Below, in pieces: positions 9,459-16,941 of a stretch of DNA of 64,000 nucleotides (the stretch's first letter is position 1; the number at the start of each line of letters is the position of its first letter). Both the position numbers and the translations under genes were made by a program. The notes beneath the pieces were generated by a model. That model had not been told where the DNA came from and searched no databases. It saw nothing but the letters and a program-made list of their open reading frames with translations. Source of the DNA: Clostridiales bacterium (GTDB taxonomy: Bacteria > Bacillota > Clostridia > Saccharofermentanales > Saccharofermentanaceae); contig JAFSPU010000003.1 in NCBI GenBank assembly GCA_017451265.1, forward strand, positions 62,001-126,000, in the 5' to 3' direction.

Positions 9459-9952
9459 GCTGCTGCCTCCTCTATACTTTCCTTGCTGTAGGCACCGAGC
9501 GACTCACTCTCAAAGTTAAGCGCGCACCTTACAGTCCACTTCTTCAGGTAGTCCATGTCAGCCTCTCCTGTTACGATGAGGCCTACGTCCGTACGTTTCT
9601 TATAACGCGCCACATGTCTCATCTGATCACCTTTAAACTTCAGATACATAGTGGCGATGGGAAGGATCCTGTCGAAGATATTTTTCCCCTTATGATCGAT
9701 GAATCCGAGTGCTGTATCGGATATCACCCAGAGCTGATCCGCCTTGATGATCTTCTTTAAGATCTCCTCGTAGTCATCCTTGATGGAACAGACGCCCGGC
9801 GTCTTAAGCCAGCAGTAGTTGCAGCCGATGCAGTGACTGATCTTCATGTCACCAGCTTCAACGATTTGTGCTTCTATTCCCTTATTCCCGATGTGGGCTT
9901 GAAGTTCTTGTGTTATTCCTGTGTCTTTTGTGGTGTTGACTATCAGGACCAT
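9446..9952 (-). CDS. Flavodoxin-family oxidoreductase with Cys cluster motif
   Basis: 168 residues. It begins MVLIVNTTKDTGIT, a degenerate flavin phosphate loop lacking the usual NGSPR. Residues about 40-57 carry CIGCNYCWLKTPGVC followed by DDYEEI; this CxGCxxC...PGxC..DD arrangement is typical of many anaerobe NAD(P)H-dependent flavin reductases and resembles the cluster motif of iron-sulfur flavoproteins, so an Fe-S cluster is possible. It is first in the TetR-controlled unit, directly downstream of the operator at 9989-10010. It may pair with the next flavin reductase as a two-subunit or two-step reductase. Confidence 0.75.
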   Translation of the reverse strand: MVLIVNTTKDTGITQELQAHIGNKGIEAQIVEAGDMKISHCIGCNYCWLKTPGVCSIKDDYEEILKKIIKADQLWVISDTALGFIDHKGKNIFDRILPIATMYLKFKGDQMRHVARYKKRTDVGLIVTGEADMDYLKKWTVRCALNFESESLGAYSKESIEEAAACMS

Positions 9953-9988
9953 AGTATTACCCCTTTTCGCAATTTTATGTAAGTGCGT

Positions 9989-10034
9989 TTATGTAAATGC
10001 GTTTACATAATATCATATACCCCGTCTTTGTCAA
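9989..10034 (-). promoter_or_regulatory. Promoter and TetR-type operator for the flavin reductase operon
   Basis: On the minus strand TTGACA (10034-10029) and TATTAT (10012-10007) are 16 bases apart, a near-consensus promoter. Overlapping its -10 and transcription start is a perfect inverted repeat, TTATGTAAA (9989-9997) and TTTACATAA (10002-10010), separated by TGCG. An extra half site, TTATGTAAG, lies 14 bases on at 9975-9983, giving a direct repeat spaced TGCGTT. This is where a TetR dimer would block transcription; the regulator is encoded by the third gene of the unit. Confidence 0.75.
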
Positions 10035-10036
10035 GC

Positions 10037-10045
10037 TGTTATAAT
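10037..10045 (+). promoter_or_regulatory. Extended -10 promoter candidate for the nuclease-like gene
   Basis: TGT followed by TATAAT (10040-10045) makes an extended -10 element 33 bases before the ATG at 10079. No good -35 box is present, as expected of extended -10 promoters. It lies back to back with the TetR-regulated promoter, so repressor binding could affect both directions. Confidence 0.4.
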
Positions 10046-10078
10046 GATTATCGGAACAGGGACAGAAAGCGTATATTT

Positions 10079-10876
10079 ATGTTTACTAATCAAATCTCAC
10101 TTGAACTGAGGTCTCGTTTAGCTTCGGTGAATAAAATCATCGACTGGTGTGAGAAAGGCCTAGCTAAATCCCCTCCGGGGAGGCTAAAGATCAAGCATCA
10201 GGGCGGCAAAGTCTACTTTTATCAGTTGTCAGAAGGAAAGTATCCAAAGGCACATTATCTCGACAGCGGTCAAATGGATTTAATCAAGGCTTTGGCACAG
10301 AAAGCATACATAAAAGATCTTCTCAGGAAAGCTCAGAACGAGAAGCGCATGTTAACACATTTTCTCGGAGGTTTTTCCGAGTCATCATTAACGCAAATCT
10401 ATGAAGATTATTCTCATGATCGCAAGAGTCTAATAACACCTTTCACCCTCCCCGATGAAGAATTCAAACAAAGCTGGCTTTCCAAAGAATACAAGCATAA
10501 GAGCATCTCTGAAAATCTGCCAGTATTCGAAACTCTAAATGGAGAAAGAGTAAGATCAAAGTCCGAGCAGATAATAGCTGACAGGTTGTATGTTAATAAC
10601 ATTCCATACAAATACGAATGTCCTTTTCCAATGGAGGACTATGTGGTCCATCCGGACTTTACCATCCTTCGTATGAGCGACCGCCGTGAAATCTACTATG
10701 AGCACCTTGGGCGAATGGATGACGAGGATTATGCCAACAAGAATACAAGAAAGATAATTAATTACAATAGAAACGGCCTCGTACTTGGAGATAACCTGTT
10801 CGTTACAATGGAAACCAAACGTAATCCGCTGGATGTCAGAGTATTAGACAACTTGATTCAAAGGAAATTCAAGTAG
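10079..10876 (+). CDS. PD-(D/E)XK nuclease-like protein of unknown role
   Basis: About 265 residues if translation starts at the ATG at 10079; the open frame extends upstream but includes the divergent promoter. The C-terminal half shows a restriction-endonuclease-like core: RSKSEQIIADRL (E163), then VVHPDFTIL (D193), then EIYYEHLG (E208) and a helix with KNTRK. The E...HPD...E-H-L-G order matches PD-(D/E)XK nucleases in which the lysine is displaced. The N-terminal half is basic and helical (LRSRLASVNKIIDWCEKGL, LLRKAQNEKRML), which would suit DNA or RNA binding. Base composition is visibly richer in A+T than its neighbours, hinting at transfer. The gene ends 2 bases before a regular array of short inverted motifs, which may be its target. 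Function unknown. Confidence 0.65.
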   Translation: MFTNQISLELRSRLASVNKIIDWCEKGLAKSPPGRLKIKHQGGKVYFYQLSEGKYPKAHYLDSGQMDLIKALAQKAYIKDLLRKAQNEKRMLTHFLGGFSESSLTQIYEDYSHDRKSLITPFTLPDEEFKQSWLSKEYKHKSISENLPVFETLNGERVRSKSEQIIADRLYVNNIPYKYECPFPMEDYVVHPDFTILRMSDRREIYYEHLGRMDDEDYANKNTRKIINYNRNGLVLGDNLFVTMETKRNPLDVRVLDNLIQRKFK

Positions 10877-10878
10877 AG

Positions 10879-11072
10879 TGGTCACATTATCTAATTGTTC
10901 TTAAAGTGGGACCAGATTAATTACCTTTATCTGGTCCCAAATCCTTATATATTCGAATACGGGACCATTATTATCAGGATTTCTGGTCCCAACAAGTCAA
11001 ATACAGATATGTGTGACCATCTTAATCAATAAAACCTGGTCCCATTCTCCTTAATTACTAATAGTGGGACCA
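10879..11072. repeat. Array of eight alternating TGGTCCCA/TGGGACCA motifs
   Basis: Eight 8-base motifs alternate in orientation. Forward copies: 10879 (TGGTCACA), 10932, 10984, 11037 (TGGTCCCA). Reverse copies: 10907 (TGGGACCA), 10960 (CGGGACCA), 11012 (TGTGACCA), 11065 (TGGGACCA). Forward-to-reverse starts are 28 bases apart in all four pairs; reverse-to-forward starts are 25, 24 and 25. The period is therefore 52-53 bases, about five helical turns. The 20-base and 16-17-base gaps are A+T rich and share no sequence. The array fills the space between the nuclease-like gene and the tRNA-Gln terminator. The core resembles the repeated TGTGACC words I recall from ends of IS21-family elements, but no transposase is present. 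Confidence 0.85.
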
Positions 11073-11092
11073 GACGCCCCGAAAACAGACAA

Positions 11093-11123
11093 CAAAAAAC
11101 CTCTCACCGTTAAGATGAGAGGT
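11093..11123 (-). terminator. Intrinsic terminator of tRNA-Gln
   Basis: Minus-strand transcript forms ACCTCTCA with TGAGAGGT (11099-11123, 9-base loop) followed by a run of six U from 11099 to 11094. It lies 5 bases beyond the tRNA 3' end. Confidence 0.85.
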
Positions 11124-11127
11124 CTTA

Positions 11128-11201
11128 TGGCTGCCGAACTAGGATTCGAACCCAGACAGACGGTGCCAGAAACCGGAGTGCTACCCTTACACAATTCGGC
11201 A
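11128..11201 (-). tRNA. tRNA-Gln (anticodon CTG)
   Basis: A 74-base cloverleaf with encoded CCA. Acceptor TGCCGAA pairs with TTCGGCA, then G73 and CCA. D arm is GTGT/GCAC with loop AAGGGTA. The anticodon loop TTCTGGC gives CTG, reading CAG glutamine codons; its stem has four pairs and one C-T mismatch at the outer position. T arm is CTGGG/CCTAG with loop TTCGAAT. A good promoter at 11225-11253 and a terminator at 11093-11123 flank it, so it is a single-gene transcript. Confidence 0.9.
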
Positions 11202-11224
11202 ATGTTGATTTATCAACGCAAGCA

Positions 11225-11253
11225 AGTATAGCAAATCAAAAATGAAAATTCAA
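11225..11253 (-). promoter_or_regulatory. Promoter of tRNA-Gln
   Basis: Minus strand TTGAAT (11253-11248), 17-base spacer, TATACT (11230-11225), ending 23 bases before the tRNA 5' end. Confidence 0.7.
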
Positions 11254-11261
11254 TAGCTGAT

Positions 11262-11870
11262 TCAAGCATCCGGATTAACCGGTTCCAGAGGAGGCAAAAC
11301 GCCCAATTCTTCGAGCTTTGCCCTCACCTTCCCCATATCTTCGTAGATCGGTATCTTCTGCTTGGGATCACGCAGAGCATATGCAGGATGGTAAGTCGTC
11401 ATGATGTAATAGCCGTTGCTTTCAATAAAGCGGCCGCGCACATCGCCCATCTTAACCTTCTGACCGAAGAAGCCCTCACAAGCCGTGGAACCGCACAGAA
11501 GGATCACCTTAGGGCGTACAAGCCGGAACTGAGCTGCCAGAAGCTTCTTACAAGCATTGATCTCTGTAGGTTCAGGTCTTCTGTTCTGAGGAGGACGGCA
11601 CTTACAGATATTACAGATGTGATAATCCTCATCACTGAAGCCGTATGAAGAAAGAAGGCTCTGGAGAAGCTGTCCTGAACGTCCTACAAAAGGACGGCCC
11701 TCCATATCCTCATTCGCACCGGGAGCCTCACCTACGATCATCAAAGGCGCATGACGGCCGCCGCGGTAGATAACGGTATTCGTCGCATTCTGCCTAAGAG
11801 GACATGCAGAACATGATCTGCATAAAGCCTCGAACTCATTCCACTTCTCATTAAACTGATCTGAATTCAT
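11262..11870 (-). CDS. Uracil-DNA glycosylase, family 4/5-type Fe-S enzyme
   Basis: 202 residues. Motif A is GEAPGANEDMEGRPFVGRSG and motif B is HPAYALR, both diagnostic of the iron-sulfur uracil-DNA glycosylases (type 4). Cysteines for the 4Fe-4S cluster are seen in CRSCSACPL near the N-terminus and in CNICKCRPP and CGSTAC further on. The enzyme removes uracil from DNA arising from cytosine deamination, starting base excision repair. It follows the Smr gene by 7 bases on the same strand and is probably cotranscribed with it. Confidence 0.92.
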   Translation of the reverse strand: MNSDQFNEKWNEFEALCRSCSACPLRQNATNTVIYRGGRHAPLMIVGEAPGANEDMEGRPFVGRSGQLLQSLLSSYGFSDEDYHICNICKCRPPQNRRPEPTEINACKKLLAAQFRLVRPKVILLCGSTACEGFFGQKVKMGDVRGRFIESNGYYIMTTYHPAYALRDPKQKIPIYEDMGKVRAKLEELGVLPPLEPVNPDA

Positions 11871-11877
11871 ACATTCC

Positions 11878-12216
11878 TCACTTAAACATAACTATCGTTA
11901 TTCCCGGGTTATCCCTTCCCCAGTCAATATCCTTACGAACTTCGGGACACGCAGCTGAAAGACTTCTGCCCTCCTCACTGAATGGCCCAAACTTCTCACC
12001 GGGACAGATCTGTTTGATCACATGCCGGACTTTATACTCCAGAAGCTTTCTTCTGCATTCCTTGCGGATAATTCCGCCGCGCCCGGTAGACCCGTATCCG
12101 TGAATGATCTTAACTAACCTAGCACCCGTAGCCCTCTCGGCATAGATCCGGTTATTCAGTGTATTCATCGCTTCGAGCGAAGTCGGCATCCCTGCTTCAA
12201 GGTTTATCGTTCTCAT
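11878..12216 (-). CDS. Small Smr-domain protein
   Basis: 112 residues made almost only of an Smr (small MutS-related) domain: LEAMNTLNNRIYAERATGARLVKIIHGYGSTGRGGIIR, with HGYGSTGRG the conserved HGxGxGxL-like loop. Smr domains act as nucleases on RNA or DNA junctions, or in ribosome rescue when attached to MutS2; stand-alone forms are less understood. The start codon lies 7 bases after a minus-strand TATAAT at 12229-12224, and there is no room for a ribosome binding site, so the mRNA may be leaderless. It diverges from rsuA. Confidence 0.8.
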   Translation of the reverse strand: MRTINLEAGMPTSLEAMNTLNNRIYAERATGARLVKIIHGYGSTGRGGIIRKECRRKLLEYKVRHVIKQICPGEKFGPFSEEGRSLSAACPEVRKDIDWGRDNPGITIVMFK

Positions 12217-12223
12217 GGAGTAA

Positions 12224-12245
12224 ATTATACACTATGGGATATAAT
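12224..12245. promoter_or_regulatory. Divergent -10 boxes for smr and rsuA, probably leaderless
   Basis: Minus-strand TATAAT at 12229-12224 is followed by 7 bases and then the smr ATG at 12216. Plus-strand TATAAT at 12240-12245 is followed by 6 bases and then the rsuA GTG at 12252. Both place the start codon at the expected transcription start. Recognisable -35 boxes are poor on both strands. Confidence 0.55.
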
Positions 12246-12251
12246 TAATCC

Positions 12252-12980
12252 GTGAGACTCGATAAAGCATTGGCATCATCCGGATACGGAACCAGAACAG
12301 AAGTTAAAGCCCTTATAAGCAAGGGGCTCGTTTCTTTGGACGGAACTGTAATTAAAGATCCCGGTTTTAAGATCAGCGATGATCAGAAGGACCTCATCGA
12401 AGTCGCAGGACAGTCGGCAACCATCAAGGATAAAATCTATCTTCTCCTTAATAAACCGGACGGAGTTCTCACTGCCATGGAAGACAAGAGACTTCCTCAT
12501 GTCGGACAGTTCATCCCTTCTAATATCATCAACAGAAAGATATCCCCTGTAGGAAGACTGGACTTCCATACTACAGGTCTTCTTATACTCACCAACGACG
12601 GCGAGCTCTCTCACCGTCTGACTTCTCCCGTATACGGCATCAGTAAGGTATATGAAGTCACTTATGATGGCCCTGTTCTCACGGAAGCTGAAGTAAATGA
12701 AGCCAAGGCCGGTATCACTCTTACGGATCAGGACAAACCCGTTAATCTTCACCCGGCCGAACTTAAGATCAAAGACGGCAACTCCGCCTGCCTCACCCTC
12801 ACGGAAGGAAAGACACACGAGGTCAGAAGGATCTTTGCTCACTGGGAAAGACCCGTCCTCACATTAAAAAGAATATCCGTAGGAGATCTCGCACTCGGAG
12901 ACAACCTTGCAGAAGGTCAGATAAGAGAGCTTACAGAAGAAGAGATCAACGGACTTAAGAAGATCACAAAACTGAATTAA
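12252..12980 (+). CDS. rsuA: 16S rRNA pseudouridine synthase (RsuA family)
   Basis: 242 residues starting with GTG. Residues 1-60 are an S4 RNA-binding domain (MRLDKALASSGYGTRTEVKALISKGLVSLDG). The catalytic domain has GRLDFHTTGLLILTNDG, where the aspartate of GRLD is the catalytic residue, and EGKTHEVRRIFA, the family motif II. RsuA-family enzymes isomerise a single uridine in rRNA, U516 of 16S in E. coli; the close RluB/RluE relatives modify 23S rRNA, so the exact target is inferred. The 3' end overlaps the convergent J-domain-like gene by 17 bases. Confidence 0.88.
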   Translation: MRLDKALASSGYGTRTEVKALISKGLVSLDGTVIKDPGFKISDDQKDLIEVAGQSATIKDKIYLLLNKPDGVLTAMEDKRLPHVGQFIPSNIINRKISPVGRLDFHTTGLLILTNDGELSHRLTSPVYGISKVYEVTYDGPVLTEAEVNEAKAGITLTDQDKPVNLHPAELKIKDGNSACLTLTEGKTHEVRRIFAHWERPVLTLKRISVGDLALGDNLAEGQIRELTEEEINGLKKITKLN

Positions 12981-14337
12981 GCAGCTCCATAATAATCATC
13001 TCGGAATCGCTGTAATTCATGGTCTGCGAATAGATCGTGAATACGAGCGAAGGCTCTGTCTCAGGCCACAGGTTCTGATAACCGAGTGCGGTTATAGCAT
13101 CTTCATCCTCAATAACGATTCCGATCATAATGGGATTCTCATCATAGACTGACATATCAAGATCATCGATTCCGCCGATACCCTCGGCACCATAATTGAT
13201 CTCATAATCGATAAGTATCTCCTGAGCCTGTCTCTCGCTCATATAGATCGGACGCAGCTTGGCAAGCTGAGCCTGGGTAAGATTATCACGCAGATAGCTG
13301 TACAGCAATGTAAGATCCTGAAGATCCGAATAGTAATACGGCAGAGTCGCTTCATCGAATATAAGCACATTTGGGCCTGACAGCATAAGAGTCGAAGCCG
13401 TCTGGTCTGCATATGCCTGCTGTGACTGTCCCTGATCATTCGGGACAACAATGTCGACAGTGCTGATAAGAGGATTCTCAAATCCGAGTCTGGATGTCAT
13501 AAACCTCTCGACATAATCCGTAGTCATCTCGAAATGTCCTATCGAGACCACTCCGCTGTCGTAACCCTTATTTGTTATGATCGCGTGCAGGATATTTCCT
13601 GCCAGGATAATGAGCAGCAGGCCGATAAGGTACTTGTACCATGTGTATGAGAAATACGTTCTCCACTCGTCCCCGGTCTTACCGAGGAACTTCTTCTCCC
13701 TGTCACGCTGTTCTTCCTTAAGAACTCTCTCATCACGGCGTCCCGTCGCAATGTCATAGGCAGCTGAAAGGTCAGCTATCTTCTGCTTGCCTTCAGGAGT
13801 GTTATCACCGCGAAGCTGCTTGCTCATCTTCCAGAACTTCTCGTCTATGGCGAAATCATTCGCATCAACAGGCAGGCCCATATATGTCAGAGCCTGCTCA
13901 CGTGTCATGGAGCTGATATCGGAAGGCGCACCGGAATCCGTGCCGTTCTTGATCATAAGCAGCGCGAACTGCTCGCTTACGACCTTATCCGTCTTGAACT
14001 TGTCTTTAAACAGGCAGTAAGGCGAATCATCGCAGGATGTTCCAACCTTTTCTTCTTCAACGACAAAGAAGATATGCTCGCACGAAGACTGTACGAGCTT
14101 GGGAATAATAACCTTCTTTATCCATTTGAGGTCATCCTCCCCGAGTTCCATGTTCTGCTCACAGGCATCCTCGATGATCAGGTGCATGCAGCCATGCTTC
14201 CTGATGATCTCGACCGCCTGCATGATCGGGGTTCTGAAATTATCTCTGTCCCCGTACGTCTTATGGATCAGCACGCACGAGTTCGTTTCATCATCGTATC
14301 TTAATCTGAAAGATTCTGAATCATATAATTCATCCAT
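12964..14337 (-). CDS. Membrane protein with degenerate J-domain
   Basis: 457 residues without a recognised family name. The N-terminal ~100 residues alternate strands and helices (MHLIIEDACEQNMELGEDDLKWIKKVIIP) in a way reminiscent of STAS-type folds. Residues about 143-200 look like a DnaJ J-domain (MTREQALTYMGLPVDANDFAIDEKFWK, LSAAYDIATGRRDE), but the HPD tripeptide needed to stimulate DnaK is replaced by RGD. One transmembrane helix spans about 235-254, followed by a 200-residue extracytoplasmic part rich in aspartate and tyrosine. It starts 8 bases inside the end of the GH3 gene. Function unknown. Confidence 0.6.
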   Translation of the reverse strand: MDELYDSESFRLRYDDETNSCVLIHKTYGDRDNFRTPIMQAVEIIRKHGCMHLIIEDACEQNMELGEDDLKWIKKVIIPKLVQSSCEHIFFVVEEEKVGTSCDDSPYCLFKDKFKTDKVVSEQFALLMIKNGTDSGAPSDISSMTREQALTYMGLPVDANDFAIDEKFWKMSKQLRGDNTPEGKQKIADLSAAYDIATGRRDERVLKEEQRDREKKFLGKTGDEWRTYFSYTWYKYLIGLLLIILAGNILHAIITNKGYDSGVVSIGHFEMTTDYVERFMTSRLGFENPLISTVDIVVPNDQGQSQQAYADQTASTLMLSGPNVLIFDEATLPYYYSDLQDLTLLYSYLRDNLTQAQLAKLRPIYMSERQAQEILIDYEINYGAEGIGGIDDLDMSVYDENPIMIGIVIEDEDAITALGYQNLWPETEPSLVFTIYSQTMNYSDSEMIIMELLNSVL

Positions 14338-16855
14338 CTTTGAAACACATTACCGCCATTCTAATAATATTGCAGGTGCAGTACTGAAGGTCCGCCTTAG
14401 GCAGGCTGCCGTCAGCCACAGCATCAATTATATCAGTAACATTCTGTTTGCAACCCGGCATCTGCCAGTCATTTCCGCTTCTGATACATTCTACGCTGGA
14501 AGAATGAGGATATATGGCTTTCTTGGGGTCACTGATTCCGAATACCGCCTGAGATGTAAACCAGTCTGTCATAACAACGCCCTTGAAGCCCCACTCATCG
14601 CGTAGGACACGCTTGCACAGGCCAACATGATTCGCTGTGTGGATGCCGTTAAGCAGGTTGTAAGAAGACATTACCTAGTACGGCTGCGACTTCCTTACAG
14701 CTATCTCGAAGCCCCTGAGGTACAGGTTACGCAGCGTTCTCTCGGTTACTCGGGAGTTTGAATACATTCTGTTGGTTTCCTGGTTGTTGCAGCAGAAGTG
14801 CTTGATGGTGGTGCCTCCGATGCCCCACTTCTGCACTCCGTCAGTCATGGCTGCCGCGCACATACCGGAAAGGAACGGATCCTCCGAATAATACTCGAAG
14901 TTTCTTCCGCACAGGGGATTTCTGTGAATATTCATGCCGGGGGCAAGCCAGAACTGAACGAAATACTCCTTCATCTCCTCTCCTACGGCAGAACCGATCT
15001 CTCGTATAAGTTCCGTGTTAAAGCTCTGCGCCAAAGCTGTCGCAATGGGGATGGCGGTGCAGTACTGGTAGTAGTCCTCTGCGTCCTCAGGGATATCGTC
15101 AGGGAAAGGTGTGACAGCAAGACCGAAGACCTCGCCGCCGGGCAGCTTCCTGCCGTCCTTGGCCTTAAAGTGAGGATACAGTCTCAAGCCTGCAGGGCCG
15201 TCAGCAAGGATCATGGACGGTATACCGCGGTCCTTCTCATAGGTGGAGATAGTCTCGGCAGCGGCACCCGGAACCCGTACGGCAGCATTGCCTACGACAG
15301 CAAGATTCAGGTCCTCGCCGAAGTCTCCTACGCAAAGGGCAGCCATCTGCTCCACAGTAAGCTGGGCTACAAGCTCCTCTACTGTCGCCTTGCCCGCAAG
15401 CACGTCTTCAAATCTTAAGGTCTCACCTGCACGCGCATCGGTAAGCTCAGGGCTTACTTCCTTGTATTCAGGCTCAAACACCTTTACGCCGGAAGCGTCG
15501 ATCGTAAACTCTTCCACACCGAAATCATCAACAGGAGCGGCATTACCGGGATTGGTATACTCCTCAGTGATTCCGCTTACGCCGAATACATTCTTAAGAT
15601 GCTCGGTCTCAATGCTGTCCGTAACGATCAACTTGGCAATAGCCTGCACATTCTCTGAATCGCTTCCTGCGAGCACATAATAATTACCAGCCTCGAGCAC
15701 TTTAGACTCACACTTATCGCAGTATGAAGCTACCTGTGCAAGATTGAATGAAGCCTTTACAATCGTCTCCTTACCGGGTTCTACGGGATCGGACTTAACA
15801 AATGCCACGAGCTCCTTGAAAGGCTTATCCAGAATATCATGAGGAGATGCCACATAGATCTGGACGACCTCCTTACCCGTGCGGGCTCCGATATTAGCCA
15901 CATTAAACTCAGCTTCCACTTCAAGTCCGTTAACCTTAACTGACTTAAGGTCTGTATCAAACGAGGTGTATCCGAGTCCGTATCCGAAAGGATAATCCGG
16001 CTTAATACCAAAGGAATCAAAGTACCTGTAACCTATATACGGTCCCTCTGTATAGTACTCATCATCAGTATTGCCGTTATTAAGACTGAAAGTCTCGCTG
16101 TTAGGATAGTTATAGTAATCGGAATCCCATGTATCCGTAAGTCTTCCGCAAGGATCGCTCTTTCCGGTTAAAACATCAGCACAGATATTACCCGTGAGGT
16201 TACCGAGCTGGCTTAAAAGAACAACGGAGGAGAACTTCTTGGCATACTTTCCGAGGGAGATGATACCGCCTACATTAAGGATCAGGATACTCCTGGCATA
16301 TGAAGAAGTGATAGCCTCGAAAGCTGCCTCTTCTTCGTCCGTCAGGAAGAAGTCTCCCTTATCGGCCTTACGGTCATAGCCCTCTCCGGAATCTCTTGAA
16401 AGAACATAGATCGCAGTATCAGCATCATCCTCTTCCGGCTTGATGGCAGGGATCGGAGGAATTGACGGCGCGAACTCCAACATGATGGTGATCTCGTTGT
16501 AGCCGGTTTCGGCACAGCGGCGTCTTACCTCTGTCATATAGTCTTCGATATGCTGCTTAGACACTGCATCGAATTCATCTAGCCAGGCTCCGGTAGCAAT
16601 CTCAAAACCCGCATCCTTAAGGCCTTCTTCAATATTAACTACATATCTGGAATTTACGTCTCCGCTTCCTGTACCGCCCTTGATGGTGTGTCTGGCACCG
16701 TTTCCGAAAAGCGCTACCTTTCCGGGGGTCTCGATCGGTAATGAACCGTCATTTTCAAGAATAACAACGCATTCCCCTGCAAGCTTTCTTACTGTATTGC
16801 TGTGAGCGATCTCTTCAGGGGTGATCTTATCCGTAGTTCTTGCGTGGTAAGCCAT
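14330..16855 (-). pseudogene. GH3 beta-glucosidase, domain-swapped type, interrupted by TAG
   Basis: One reading frame of 841 codons is cut by an in-frame TAG at 14677-14675. The layout is reversed compared with classical GH3: the alpha/beta sandwich comes first (SRDSGEGYDRK, with the likely acid-base Glu), then a fibronectin-like part containing YPFGYGLGYTSFD, then the TIM barrel (LTVEQMAALCVGDF, GIPSMILADGPAGLRLYP). After the stop the frame continues VMSSYNLLNGIH and GFKGVVMTDWF, which carries the nucleophile Asp, so the truncated product cannot be active. A G-to-T change of a GAG codon would explain the stop. A ribosome-site hairpin precedes the start. It could be a recent pseudogene, a readthrough gene or a sequence error. 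Confidence 0.85.
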
Positions 16856-16908
16856 AAGCGGGACCTCCTCAAAATATCTGTAAATATTTTAAAGGTTAAG
16901 TCCCGCTT
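16856..16908 (-). promoter_or_regulatory. Hairpin enclosing the GH3 ribosome binding site
   Basis: In the minus-strand transcript AAGCGGGAC (16908-16900) pairs perfectly with GTCCCGCTT (16864-16856), which ends directly before the ATG at 16855. An inner inverted repeat AAAATAT/ATATTTT lies at 16890-16871. The GAGGAG ribosome binding site (16870-16865) sits between the two stems, so folding would hide it. This suggests translational control or insulation from upstream transcription. Confidence 0.6.
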
Positions 16909-16941
16909 TTGAAATTAAAGTATTTGTGAATAATGGGGCAG

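Noticed and set aside
10879-11072. CRISPR array
   Set aside because: Only 8-base motifs are conserved; the sequence between the inverted halves differs in every unit, so there is no true repeat, and no cas gene is present.
10879-11072. Intact IS21-family element
   Set aside because: The motif resembles IS21-type end repeats, but no istA/istB frame or target duplication is present.
14798-15418. 206-codon plus-strand frame inside the GH3 gene
   Set aside because: Antisense shadow; composition follows the codon bias of the GH3 frame.
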